Positions 49,279-61,657 of a stretch of DNA of 64,000 bases are shown piece after piece. Source of the stretch: Clavaria fumosa. Its lineage: Eukaryota; Basidiomycota; Agaricomycetes; Agaricales; Clavariaceae. Both the position numbers and the translations under genes were made by a program. Location: contig OX637794.1 in the NCBI GenBank assembly GCA_951802425.1, positions 4,278,001 through 4,342,000 of the forward strand, given 5' to 3'. Numbering within the stretch: position 1 is the stretch's first letter; every line of letters starts with the position of its first letter. The notes below the pieces were generated by a model. It worked only from the letters and a program-made list of their open reading frames with translations. It was not told the DNA's origin and made no database searches.

Positions 49279-52200
49279 TCACGTGTGCTCGGGATAATCT
49301 ACAGCGGAAGCCGCCTCCTTACCCTTCGGTTCGCGCTGGGCTACCACCTCACTCTGGCCTTCCGTCGCCGCAGTGGTGGCAGCGACGGCGCAGGGCACTT
49401 CCGACGGAGAGACCTCTGAGCTGGTCTCGTCGGACGTGAAGCTCCAGCTGCTCCCGCCCGTCGGCGTCAGCTCGCCATCGCTCGGGACCTGGAAGTCTCC
49501 AAAGTCCCTAAAGCCCTCGAACGGGCCGTCGTCGTCCTCGGAGAAGGACGTGAACGTAAACGGGTCCGTCCCCGTCGCGGCGGCCGAGTCTGAGAACGGC
49601 CCAAACCCATCGTCCTGTGGCTTTTGTTTTGTTTTGTCAAGCAGGAAGGGAAAGAGCAGGATGTCAGATTTCTGCAAGTGACTCTGAGTGCAAGAAACAA
49701 GATGCTAACGTCATCCGCCGAATGAAATGGATCGATAGACATGATGATATCAGAAGATCGCCCTGGCACGAATGCGTCCTATGACGTGTGTCAACTTGGA
49801 GTGTCCAGAGCCACCATCCAGGGCGGCACTCACGTCAAATCCGTTCGAACCAGACGACATCCTATGGTCGCCATGCCGGCTCCGAACGGAGGCCACGCCG
49901 TCCCTCAGATCGAACGTAGACTGCGAAAGCCACCCGCCTTCCTCATCCTCGTCGTCGGACCCGAATTGATCCGGCGACTGCATCTCCTGTGCAAGGTACC
50001 GAGTGAACTATGAGATATCATTTGTCAGTTCCACCTGTCATCCCCAGAAGGGAAAAGAGAGAGGGAGGCTGTCAAGCCGAGGCGCGTACTTGCGAGGGCT
50101 GTTGCATGTCTTCCTCCTCCTCTATCGGAGCAGGACCGAAATCAGCTGTCGACGTCCGCAAAGGCCGGCTGCTCCAAACCCGCCGGAATTCGCCCTTGGG
50201 CTCGTGCAGCCCATTTGGACCAGCAATCCCGTTTTCTGAACGTGCAACAGCAGCGACGCCGCCGACTGCCGCAGAAGGAGACATGTCTTCCTCGTCGACT
50301 TTCCAGCGCGGAACACCGCCTCCTTGCGCGATGATTGGCTTGCCGCCGCCTAGGAGGCTACTGTCCCGCCTTTTGGTCTCAATGTACCGCCCATTTACAT
50401 ACTCATCCCACTCCGGTTGAGGTGCGAGACGCGCGATGATCAGTCGGAGATCCGGTGGGAAGTGTTCCATGGCGCCGATCACGTCTTCCGAAATTAATGT
50501 GAGATGACCCATGTAGCCTAACCGCACACCCTTGGGTTTAGCGCTGCTTGACATGAGGAATTCATCAACTTCCAAGCTCTCCGCAAGAGATTGAAAGTAG
50601 GAGATACTTGCCTCTCCAGATCGTTTTGTTTCTGTCCTTCAACAATTCGATGCATCAGTTGTGCATCGCGGAAGAGTGAGATGGTGAGCTCTCGATTCAA
50701 ACCGCCATCAACACGGCCATTTAAGACCTGGTGGATGAAATCGTACGCGACGCTGTGCAGGAAATTGTTCCATGGAAATTCAAAGAACAAGTCCTGTTGA
50801 AAGCGTTTACGACCCGGAAGGGTATATGTAGAGAAAGACACGCACAAGTAACGTGGATAGCACATCCATCTCTAGTAATTTCTTCTTCAATCTTTCGCCG
50901 ATGGGAGAGGTGTCTGTTGAAGGTTCCAAAGCCACGCGCCGGGAATCCCGGCGCGACCCGTGTGATCGCCGTCTTGTAGCCGACGAATCTGAGTTACGCC
51001 CCAAAGAGCTGCTACGTTTGTGCGACAGCGCGGCTCCCTGGGCGGCAAGTTCAGCAGGGGATGGCAGAGAGGCAGCGTTTGGAGATGATGGCACAACCAG
51101 TGGAGGTTGTGGTAACAGTTCATCTTCCGGGGCGACGGAATTCGAACTACGGGGTTCCGCTTCGTCATACATGATATCTTCCATCGAATCTGTACTTCCT
51201 TCGCTCATATACCCGTCAGAGCCAAGAAGGGAAGGTGAGTCATGGGGTCTGTTAGAGACGGGAAGCTGTGAGGCTGGCTCTGTCTCGTCGCCACTTTCGT
51301 CCATAGATTCTCGCTCCCGCTCCTCCCCAGAACTAATATGTATCACTTGCTCCAATTCTTCCAAAGCGGTCAAACCGCCTTGTAGGCGGCCTTCAGAATC
51401 ATACAAATGGCTGAACGCGGGTCCGCGATTCAAGAGAGACATGTTAGAGCAATGTAGCAGCTCAGCGTACAGCTCGCATATCCGATACCGTTCAAAAGTG
51501 AGCGGAAGGATCGGTCCGATGGTTGTTGGCGTTGGACCGTCCTGAGAAATGTGGGGTTATAAGACGGAACTAGAGACAACAAGCTTCTGCATACCAGAGA
51601 TCTCGGGTGACGCAGGTACTGCTGTAACATATCCATGCAATCGCACATGACTTCTAGGACGCCTCCAAGATGAACGACTGCTAGACGGTCTGCCATTTTC
51701 TTCATTGCTTGCTCTAGCGCTTCTCTCTCGTCCTGACCAGTCACTTGCACGTGTTGTTGAACCTGTATGAGTCGATTCCTTATGGTGTGCCACAGATACG
51801 GTTCAAAATAATCGGAGTTGTTCTTTCGAATCAACTCGACTAGAACCGAGATTGAATGAATGACGGAGGAAGTGGCGGACGCGACGTTGGGTAGCGCTGG
51901 GTTTTCCGAGGACTGCGACTCCAGGATATCTGAAGCTGTATCAGCATCTTGATCATCTGGGTCTATTGAGCCACGGTCCGCACTAAAGTCATTGAGTATA
52001 TATTCGGCGAGTCTGCGCACACGAGTCGGATGTGCGAGTTCTCTGGCGAAGCGATTTGAGGCCGGACCGTTCTGCAGCCCTTCCGTCAAGCCTGCGCCAG
52101 GTGACGGGGCCGCCATTGAGATGATACCCTTGATGACATCGGCCACGACTGTGTGTGTGTCGCTCGCGTGCGACGGAGACAGCATCTCGATGAGACGGCC

Positions 52201-53032
52201 CATGAGATTTTCTGCAGACAACCACTGCCGCGTGCGTGTCAGATTTGACGGATTCCTTGTAGGGTCGTAACTTACTTCTAGCACTCCTGCGCCGGCGGGG
52301 ATCTCGTCCAGCTGGATGATGCGAACGAGCAGGTCCATGAAAGAGGGCGTTTCAATGTGAAGGAGGATGCGCTCTATGACGGACGGTTGGGATTGGATAA
52401 ATTCGAGCATCTGCGCCTTCCCATTCGAGATACGAACGTGGTGAATGCGGGCAACGACGCACCTCCGTTGGTTTCCTGCCTAGGAACACGGCGTTGATTT
52501 TGGCAAAGTGAGAGGCCATGACCATCTGCGTCTTCATTTCCTCGGGAGATATGTCCAGGATCGTCTCCCAGAAAGGAGCCAATAGTTGGTTGGAATGGGT
52601 GACGCATGTTTCGACGATGGACCATATATCGCTGCAGAGCACTTCCGTGGCCACGTACGGATACCTGACTCACAGACAATGAACACATACTGGCCTGAAC
52701 ACGCTGGGAGGGGCAGGGTAAAGGGCGAGAAAGACATTCACTTGAATTTACCCCGCTCCGCTGTCTCAATTTCCCCGGATACGTACGCCAACAGCCGCTG
52801 CAAGACGTCTACACGCCGGAAGTAGTTGATCAGTCTCGTATTTTGCGACTTGCATTCCTGGAGTAGATCGTCCTCATCCAAAATAGCCTCTAGGAGAGAT
52901 ATGTCATCTTTGTCGAGGAGGCTGTCGATAGCCGAGGTGTTTTGGAAACCGAATCTGCGAAAGAAAGCGCCCTGGGGTTTCAGGCGTGGCGTCACGAGAG
53001 CGATGAACGAGCGGCGCCCACTTCCAGAACAT
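49279..53032 (-). CDS. SAPS-domain protein (Sit4/PP6 phosphatase-associated)
   Basis: The start ATG 53032 gives MFWKWAPL, then, after an intron, FFRRFGFQNTSAIDSLLDKDD and LLEAILDEDDLLQECKSQNTRLINYF, the hallmark N-terminus of SAPS proteins. The domain continues through GKFKYPYVATEVLCSDIW, PLLAPFWETIL, MLEFIQSQPSVIERILLHIETPSFMDLLVRII, LFFEFPWNNFLHSVAYDFIHQVLNG and KPKGVRLGYMGHLTLISEDV. The C-terminus (after about 50300) is acidic and disordered, ending with WLSQSTFDL, FTSFSEDDDGPFEGFRDFGDFQ and DYPEHT. In yeast the SAPs (Sap155, Sap185, Sap190) bind the PP6-type phosphatase Sit4 and act in TOR and cell-cycle signalling. A long insert (about 51340-50930) is Ser-rich. Intron positions are approximate. 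Confidence 0.92.
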
Positions 53033-53337
53033 AAGGTACAGGGATTATTCCTCTCGGTGAGGGGAAATTTGACGGAACGAGGGCGGGGTCAAGGTTGCGG
53101 TCTGGGTTGACGCAGGCGTGGCTACAGTTACAGCCGGCGGCGCGTCTTGCGCAATACTAAATCGTAACGAATGTAACATCGCCTCTTACCACAAGGCACT
53201 GCTTTGAATAGCCAATAAACACTAAATACATTGAATCCATTCCCGGAAAATCTAGTAGCCAGCGAAGGAAATGGGCCGCAAATAAACGTTAATGATTCAA
53301 AACTGCAAGAACCGATCAGTCTGATTGACGCTCAATA

Positions 53338-55111
53338 TCACCAGGAGATGAACTGTCGCACCCTTATCTGATATGTCCCACTTGCTTTGGTGAGGTATCT
53401 GACCCATTTGACACTCTTATACCCACTCTTCTCAAACACTTTGAGGAACCGAACGATGAGCCCAGAAGCCGTGAACATCAATAGTTTGAAGTCCACGTCG
53501 ATCGGGGGTCGAGCCCATACTTGCCGATGGGTTGTGCTCGTCAGGTGGGCTGTGGCACTGAAAGTGAACTCATGGCCGCCTTGCATTTTCGGAATTCTAT
53601 TTCGCAGAGTAATTAATATATTTTCAACGAAAAGACGAGAGGAACCTACCTCCATACTACAATGTTATCTGCAGGTTCGTATTTCGCTTTGCTGTTGTTG
53701 ACCTTACATTCAACTGTCGTCGTATTCAAAGGAGTGGGTATGCGGATGACGACATCATGGGAAATGAGCTGGGGATTGAAGTTGGCCTTGATTGTGATCG
53801 TGTATGACACTTGAGTCGTGCCGAGCTCTGTCACGGTTGGTATAATGCGAAGCGGCAATTTCACATTTGAGGTTGAGCGATATCTAGAAGCGAGTACGAT
53901 CACATTTGCACATACACAAGGGAGGGAGGAACCAAGTTCGACTCACCGCATGAGTTCAAACTCTCCGTCGGGAGGGATGAAACTTATCGTACGCGCGGAA
54001 TCAAATTCATCAAGCCGCACGCATTGGTGAAACCGGCAGTCGTCCAGCTCCACCGCGTCGCCACCTGCGAGCTTATCGTGCTTGTCGATGGTAAGTTTGT
54101 CGTTCAAACCGAATTTGCACTCCGGGTGACCGGATAAAAAAGCGCGCATGTGAACCACGCCGTCGACGTCCGCCCGGAGCACAGTGCCTGAGTAGATCGG
54201 ATATTGGCTTTCGTAGCCGAGTTTAGGGTAGAAAGACTAACCCTTGGCGCTCACGCTAAGGTTGATCACCTCGACAACGTCCACGAATGCTTCATTTTTC
54301 TTGTACTTGACATCTCCACGCCGCCAATTTGTCGCACCAGTGGCATTACTAGTGATCTTGGATGATTCCTCCTGTCCATTCAGATCAGTTTTCATGACAC
54401 GTCAAGTAAGAACGTGAGACGGACAGCAGCTACGGCGGGCGAAACAATACTTTCTGTCGTAATGTACGACTTAAGTGTATCGATCTCACTGTTCTGCGGA
54501 TAGCCAAAGTCAACGATTTCTAGGTTCAATGGTCAAGGTCATGCAAACATCCAAAACGGTCAGCGCCAACCATCTATCAGCTCATATATGAGGACAAAAT
54601 TGTTTTTGACAGATGCCTCATCGATTGTGCCGAAGTATGACTTCGCGATGGTGATGAAGCGGTAGCAAAATTCAAAGATCAGAGCCGCGTTGGCATTGCT
54701 CCTTCACAATGTGTGTGTCATAACATAAGACCGAAAGGATTGGAAAGACATACTTGGTGACCGCTACAACATACAAGTTATTGACCCTGACGTGGAAGAA
54801 ACTGGTTGACCCGAGGGTGATGATCGGGGACCTTACGTCGCTGTTTGAGACAACTTGTATACGAAATACGTCAGCAATAGACCGTCTACCTCTCGTTGAG
54901 AATAGCAAATGGACATTTCAACGGTGCATCACGCACTTGAAGTCTGGGCGATAGAGCCGGGAGATGAGGACCTGACAATAAATGTTCAGTTCGAACAGAG
55001 TTAAGAAGGTAAATGCTCACTTCGCCCTTGAGACTAAAGATGAAGAAGGCCTATTGTGTAACTCAGTCACAGCGTTCGCGACTTGTAGACCCAGCAACGC
55101 ACCGAAATCAT
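53338..55111 (-). CDS. APM4: AP-2 adaptor complex mu subunit
   Basis: The protein starts MIS (a 9-base exon, 55111-55103), continues [22 protein letters not shown], then [58 protein letters not shown] (the longin-like domain), and the mu homology domain: [132 protein letters not shown] and [17 protein letters not shown]. This is closest to AP-2 mu (mu2), which binds YxxPhi cargo and PtdIns(4,5)P2 in clathrin endocytosis. At least eight exons are implied. The last residues after TYQIR are unlike the usual end. It lies 246 bases from the divergent TRF4 gene. Confidence 0.93.
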
Positions 55112-55357
55112 GGCCTACAACGGCCCGCAGCGCGGAGGGCAGGCTCTTGGACACAGGAGCGGTGCTGGTTGTTTGGCAACAGCCTCTGAGACAAACACCG
55201 CAACCATTCGCATCTGTAGTCTCAGACTCTTGCGAAACTGAACTGGACGCTGGGCGCGAAGCGCCTGTTCTTCTTATCAGCCGTAAAGCACAGAAAGCTC
55301 TCTCCGAAGAAGCCTTCTGCTCCGGCTAACGTTACTCACCCTACAATACTCCCCGAC

Positions 55358-57653
55358 ATGCCTCTTTCGTTCCATGAGTCACCACTTGGCCCTCGCAGCA
55401 GCAGGCATCGCGACGAAGGAAGCCGTACAAAAAGACGTGGAGAACACAGGCGTGACGACCGCAAGCATCAGTCTCGCAAGTACAGAGACGGGGACAAGTA
55501 TCGCGATAGAAATCACGAGAGTCATAGACCCCGCGACCAAAGTCCCGGCCACTCGAAGCCTCCTGAGGCAGAAAAACGCGAACAGGATAAACCCATTACA
55601 CTGAGCGCCGACATACTCTCACAGCCCTCTACTAATGACGTTGCAACCTTTGAGAGAGGGGTGGAATTCATCGCCTTTCCTCCCTCGCCGCCTCCCTCGC
55701 CCTTGCCCTCGAATCTAGACAAAACGAAGGCCCACGAGAAAGATCAAAATCGCGACGATTCCACTAATTTAAATCAGCACATGATTTTTGACTTAAGCGA
55801 TGCAGAAGCTGCCACAAGGCGTGAAAAGCGAACCAAGAACGCGTCACGGAAAGCACCATGGGTGACAAATGTGGATTGGGCGCGGTGTAAAAACGTCGCT
55901 GAAATGTGAGGACAAACTTTTTTGGCGCTTCACCCAGACCATAGAATTGTCGTCTCCTACAGGTTACATTGTGAAGTCAATGCATTTCTCGACTACATAT
56001 CACCCAGCCCCGTAGAGGATGAAGTCCGTGGCCTCGTCATCGATCTCGTCTCGAAAGCTATTACCAAAGCTTTTCCAGACGCAGCTGTCTCTCCTTTTGG
56101 TTCCTACGCGACAAAGCTATATCTTCCTTCCGGGTATCTCCCTATCTGCTACGCTAGTCGCCTCCCTCTAAACGAACAATTTCTCTAGTGATATCGATCT
56201 TGTGGTCTCCTCCAAAAAAATGGGCAGGTCACGCAAAGAAAATACTCTGCGTCAATTGGCACAAACCGTCAAAAAGGTAGGTCTAACGTCCAAAGTGAAC
56301 ATCATCGCTAGGGCCAAGGTTCCTATCATCAAGTTTGTGACAACCGAAGCCTACGGCAAAATTTCCGTCGATATCAGCGTCAACCAAACACACAGTATCG
56401 TCGCAGGGCGGGTCATCAATGGATTTCTTCAGAGCTGGAGCCTTGGGCTACAATCCAAGGGGAAGGCACTAAGAAGTCTCGTGATGATCACGAAGCTGTT
56501 TCTGTCTCAGCGAGGGATGAACGAGGTCTTCACTGGTGGGCTTGGCTCTTACGCGATCGTATGTCTCGCAATCAGTTTCCTCCAACTCCACCCGAAGATT
56601 CGGCGTGGCGAGATTGATCCTGAGGAGAACTTGGGCGTATTGCTGATGGAATTCTTCGAGCTGTATGGTTGGAGGTTTAACTATGAGAAGGTTGGGATCA
56701 GCATCAGGCACGGCGGGGGATATTTTAGGAAGGAGGAAAAAGGTTGGATATATCCCGACCAGAAGCGGGGTGTACTACTGTCCGTTGAGGACCCAACAGA
56801 TCCTTGTGAGTACGCGTCATCGACTTATTGTCTCTTGGGCGTTGACCGAGCGGCCTACGACGCAGCCAATGACATATCTAAAGGATCATACAACATGTCG
56901 AGGGTGCAACAAACACTTCGCGGTGCATTTGAAATCATGACGGCATCCGCATACGCTCAAGCAGGTGTCCTGATGAGTCACACCAGTGAAAATCGATTCG
57001 CTGGCCTGGCTCTAAGGAGAGGATCCGATCTGAGACCAGACATGATGAGCATCTTATCGAAAGTCATCGGTGTCACGCAGGAGGTGACTAATTTCTCCCT
57101 CTGCATAATGCACAGACTGTTGACGTTGTTATGTGAGCAGACGATCGATCACCGACAATTGATCTTGGACGTTTACAAGAACGGATCATTACATAGAGCT
57201 CTCGGAGTTGCAAGACCCAAGTCAGGCCGTTCCGTATCTCCGCCAGCGGTGAGATGGAGCGGTGACTTAGTTGAGGAGCATGGTGAAGTGGATATGGAGT
57301 GGGAGACAGACGAGGAGCCAGAGCAATCTCGGAAACGGACGCTCTCCAGTGACGAAGAACCTAGCAGATATAATTTCGAGAAAAGGCGGCAGCCTTCCAT
57401 GAAGAGGAGAAAATTACAGCGGTATGTGCATTCGCAGATGGTGTTCACTACGGATGAAGAAGGGGAGGAGGAGGAGAGCGGCGAATTACATGTGCGTGGA
57501 GCGGCTTCCATCATAACTCAACGGGAGAAGGACGTCTATGAAGAAGGGGAGTACGTGGAGACCAAGAGTGCAGGTGTCACGAAGAGGCAAGGTTACTGGC
57601 TCTCGAAAGGAGCTAGGCGGGTAGATGATGGACGTGACGAGGAGGATGGCTGA
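55358..57653 (+). CDS. TRF4: Non-canonical poly(A) polymerase (Trf4/Cid14, TRAMP type)
   Basis: Exons 55358-55905, 55963-56133, 56189-56805 and 56866-57653 give 707 residues. An Arg/Lys/His-rich N-terminal region precedes the nucleotidyltransferase core: LHCEVNAFLDYISPS, FGSYATKLYLPSGDIDLVV with the DxD metal pair, and the third aspartate in KISVDISVN. The central domain follows (LVMITKLFLSQRGMNEVFTGGLGSYAIVCL, ENLGVLLMEFFELYGWRFNYEKVGISI, DPTDPSNDISKGSYNMSRVQQTLRGAFEIM). The C-terminal about 150 residues are charged and disordered. Trf4 adds short A tails to aberrant nuclear RNAs for exosome decay; Cid14 also supports heterochromatin silencing. The 60-base intron 56806-56865 keeps the frame and contains no stop. 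Confidence 0.95.
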
Positions 57654-58042
57654 AAGCGGGCTGCCCCGACGTTGTGTTCATCATGATGTGTCCGTATGAT
57701 GATGATGTCTGCATGCATATTGTATTGGTTGAGTAGCCAGCCACTGCAGCAGTGCCGGTTCAGCACACGCCGGGTCTCCACAGCGACCCACTCTTCTCCC
57801 ACACATTCAACTTTTCACTTAACATCGCACCCGCGGCTTCGGCAGCAACGACTGTAGACGCTGTCGTCAAGCCGTCTGATAACCATTTGACGTTCCTTGT
57901 CTTGTGCTTGATGGCCTAGAAAATATTTGAGAAAAAAAACAGAAAAGGAATTATATACCCCACGCTCAAAACTCGTTGCTTTCGCTGGTCGGTCTGCAAC
58001 GAAATTTCTCATTACAGCCGCCAGTGACCATCTTCATCTTAA
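57654..58042. promoter_or_regulatory. Intergenic / 5' leader of the next gene
   Basis: About 390 bases between TRF4 and the proposed split start codon of the next gene. An open frame in phase with the downstream protein extends back to 57927 but contains no ATG. No independent gene is supported. Confidence 0.4.
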
Positions 58043-61000
58043 ATGTGAGATTTTGCTCTGCTTGTTGTGTTCACGCTCTCATCCTACCTACAGGGCTTCC
58101 AGAGTGCAACCACCAATCATTTCTCTAAAGGACAGAGTCGCTGCTCTCGAACAGCGCAACACCTCCGTCACACCATCAAATGCATCCTCACCTCACACCA
58201 GTCCCGCATCCTCACCCTCTAAGCAAGGTGCTCTGCGCGACAAGATTGCCCAGTTCGAGCAAAAAGGCGGAATCCCTGTTCCGCGTGGCAGCTTTGGTCT
58301 GGGCGCCCCCCCTGTGACCGAAAATGGACAGACTAGACGAGTCGGGGAGCTATATGGGAACCGCGTCTCAGGACTGAATCGACCCAGCGGGCTTCCGCCC
58401 CCATCTGTGAGTCGCTCCGGGTCTCCGCTGTCACATTCCCGCAAGCTCTCGTTGTCTACATCGAACGTCAATCGACCATTTTCGCCATCATCACCCCCTT
58501 CCTCCTCGCCATCACCTTCTCCATCTTCGCCTCCGTCCTCCCTGCAGACCCCGACCCGGTCTGACTCCGCACAGGACGAGTATGCTTCTCTCCCCTCTGC
58601 CCTTTCACCTCTGCCACGGAGGAATTCATTCACTCACGCGTTGGGTTTTGCGAAAAAGATGGAGGAGAGTGCTATCGCAAACGGCATCGGCCTTCCGTTT
58701 GTAGGCGAGGGATTTGGCCTTATGGCACAGAGAATGGCCCAGTTGCGTGGAGGACCATCTGCAGAAGCAACCACCACCGCGGACGAGACGGTGGGGCAGG
58801 ATATTCTGGACCCAGTGTCAAAGCCGATGTTGTATTACACGGGGTCGGAATCCGACTTCCTTCCGGTCACTGTTCTCTCGCAGCCACCGTCCCCAGCCGA
58901 GGACGTTCCAAGCGCAGCTGAAGAGACTGCTGTTCCTGCTGAAGTTGTCGACGTGGACTCGAGCAGCTCCTGTAACGACAATTCTACAAATATCAAGGCG
59001 TCAACTCCCACTCCCTCGCGATTATCTCTCAGTCTTGGGTCTGCCCAGGCCGATATCGACAATCAGCCTATTCAACACGAGCAGCTAGAATCAACAACTC
59101 CTATAATAGTCGTAGACGATCTGCGGCTGAGCACTGATTACCCGCCGACTCCCTCCTCTCCTAACCTGGCGCCCATATGGGATCACCCCTCGCCGGCTGA
59201 GGACCTCCCTGTGCCGATCCTTGCAACGCCACTTACACACCACTCTCTAGATTTTGTTCAACCTTCGCCACCGGCCTCCCCTGCTCACACACATAGTCCG
59301 ACAGACGAAGGAGACATAGGACCCGATTCACCCGCACTCAAATCTCCCTCCATCACCTCATTAAGGAAAAGCGAAGCCGAAGTGACGACTTCTACTGGGC
59401 CGGAGCTTTTCGGCTCTGACTTTGCGCCTTCTGCTCAACAGACACCAGAACCTGATGTGCAAGCTGCTGCGAACATAGATGTGCGGACTGCAGCGGCCGT
59501 GGATGTGCAGGCTATTATCACCATAGCGGTCTCCCCCGCGCGACAGGTGCAGCGCCCAGAAAGTGATGTTCGGTCGCAACCATCGCCTCGAAGTGTCCTT
59601 TCCAGGCAACACTCTACCTCCAGGAAAGGGACAGCCGCAATTGGCGAGCTTCCCGTCATACCTGAGTGTCGACCGCTCTCAATGATCGATCCACGAGTCA
59701 TCGTCGGAGATGATCGTGAGGTTAATATGGCCACTCACATCAGTCCTTCTAAGGCCGCCTTCTCAACTTTCGGAGAGACACGGGACGAACTCGAGGTTCC
59801 TTCGCCTGCTACCAGTTCCATAGACATCATTCCCGACGCTAGAATGTCCAGTCAGCTCACTGCCAAGGATGCGATGCGGTCTCCGCCACGGTTGTCGCTC
59901 CCTGTCTCCGTTAACTCCCTAGAATCAGAAGGCGAGCTCTCGCGGCCGTGCTCATGGAGCAGCTCAGGCACACCCCCACGACCCCTCAGCATAGCTCAGG
60001 TCAGAGAAGCGCGGGTCTTTACTCCTGTAACCAGTCGGGCCGTCCCTCTTGTCATTCCTCCTTTGTCCCAGACGAGGAGCCAAGATGAACTCTTGACTCC
60101 TCCCGGAGACGACGTTGGTAACACTGACGAAGACTTTGGTTATGTTACTGTGCTCGGGAAGGAGCCCATAAACCCGTCTCATCTGCCAGCAGCTCTTTCG
60201 GAACCCAAACCTTCTATGCAAAACAAGCCCGTTTCTTTCAAGGCGGTCGTACATCAGAAGGTTACTGAGTTGCCTGCTGTGGCCACTAACTCCCGATTTT
60301 CAATCACGAATACTCACGCGGGTCGAATGCGGAGAGGAACGAAGTCTGAGTCGATGTTGCGGAGTCCCGCCTGGGGCGAGTTGGCCACCCTACTTCAAGA
60401 TACTGCAATGCTGGAGCAGACGCTGAGTGAGGGACATATACCGAGCGAGGAACTCGAACGGCCAACAGAAGAATCTATAAACCCCTCTAGCGCAACTTGT
60501 GATGCCAGTCTTGAATCGCAGTCTGTTGCCACTTTGGACGATCCGTCGTCGGGCATAAGAGGCGCGAGGTCCCTTCTCTCATCATCATCATCATCTATCT
60601 CATCTCGCTGTCTTTCCACTCTGCGACGGATCAAGGAAAGCACAGCCAGCGTAGTTCGCTCTATGCCCGGTTCCCCCGGCTCTCTGAAAACGCGCTCGGC
60701 AAGTGCATCGACGTCTTCGGAACTTTCATTTGAACAGTGCCAGACCCTTGGCGCTTCTCCCGGTAGTACCGTGGCTTTCCCGACCACGGGATCGCCGTCA
60801 TCTCACAAGAACAAACATCTGCTCCGGGCCGCGTCATTCGCTGATCGGCTCCTCTTAAGAAGTCGGACTCAATCGACAGCGAGTAGATCTGACGACCACG
60901 GTGCGCGTTTCCCTTTCCTCGGATTGATACCAAAAGGACGATAGAGTTGACGTTGCCTTGTGCCAGGGCCCGATCCGTCATCCCCCACCCCTCCAAAGAA

Positions 61001-61424
61001 CACCTCTCCTTTACCACGTTCTGTTTCCATGCAGCCAAAATACAACTGGCCGCCTTCCCCTCTCTTGCAAAACAACAATCCAAGCCGCGCCCAACAGCCA
61101 CACGCAATGTCATCGCATCAAAGCACACCGTCAATCATTCTATCTGCTCTCTCGCCGCTACCCGTCTCAGCTCTATCTTCGCACTCTTCCAGCTCCTCTC
61201 CCACCCAGGGCGGGGTGTCCGAAAAGCAAATGCTCGACACGTTCCCGCGCGTGTCGCAGCTCTTGCCTGCCCCCTCACCGGGCGCACCTGCGAACTTCTT
61301 CCTCGCGCGTACGCCGTCGAGGGAATCTCGAGGGACGGCAACGCCTCCGGTGCCCAGTTCAGATACGGCTCCCCCGCGTCGAGCTGCGACCATTTTTCGT
61401 CCTCGAATGTATTCCCATACGTGA
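58043..61424 (+). CDS. Ser/Pro-rich disordered protein with spliced start codon
   Basis: The long frame to about 60900 begins SLKDRVAALEQRN but has no in-frame ATG before about 58660. An intron 58045-58093 (GTGAG...CTACAG, 49 bases) joins AT at 58043-58044 to G at 58094, producing ATG and MASRVQPPIISLKDRV. A second intron, 60901-60966 (GTGCGC...TGCCAG), joins the frame to 60967-61424, giving HGPDPSSPTPPKN and the end FRPRMYSHT. The protein is about 1,100 residues. Short ordered blocks are KDRVAALEQ, LRDKIAQFEQKGGIPVPRGSFGLGAPP, GLNRPSGLPPPS and the helix SPAWGELATLLQDTAMLEQTL. I do not recognise a named family. Phospho-regulated cortical or polarity roles are possible from composition only. 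Confidence 0.7.
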
Positions 61425-61657
61425 TTGCTTTGCGCTTTGCTGACGATGGAGTGCGTCGTGAGGTTTTCGCCTCGTAGTTTTCGAGATTTCTGTTCCTCTC
61501 TTGTACCATCCAACAGGATTGAGCCCAGCAGTTTACCCTTAATTACTCATTTGGAATATGGTAACTTAATGATTCCGCGAATATTTCTGGAACATATGGA
61601 ATATGAAGAAAACAAAGTACATGAGCTGATGTAAAGTTTCAAGCAGCGGATATCCGA

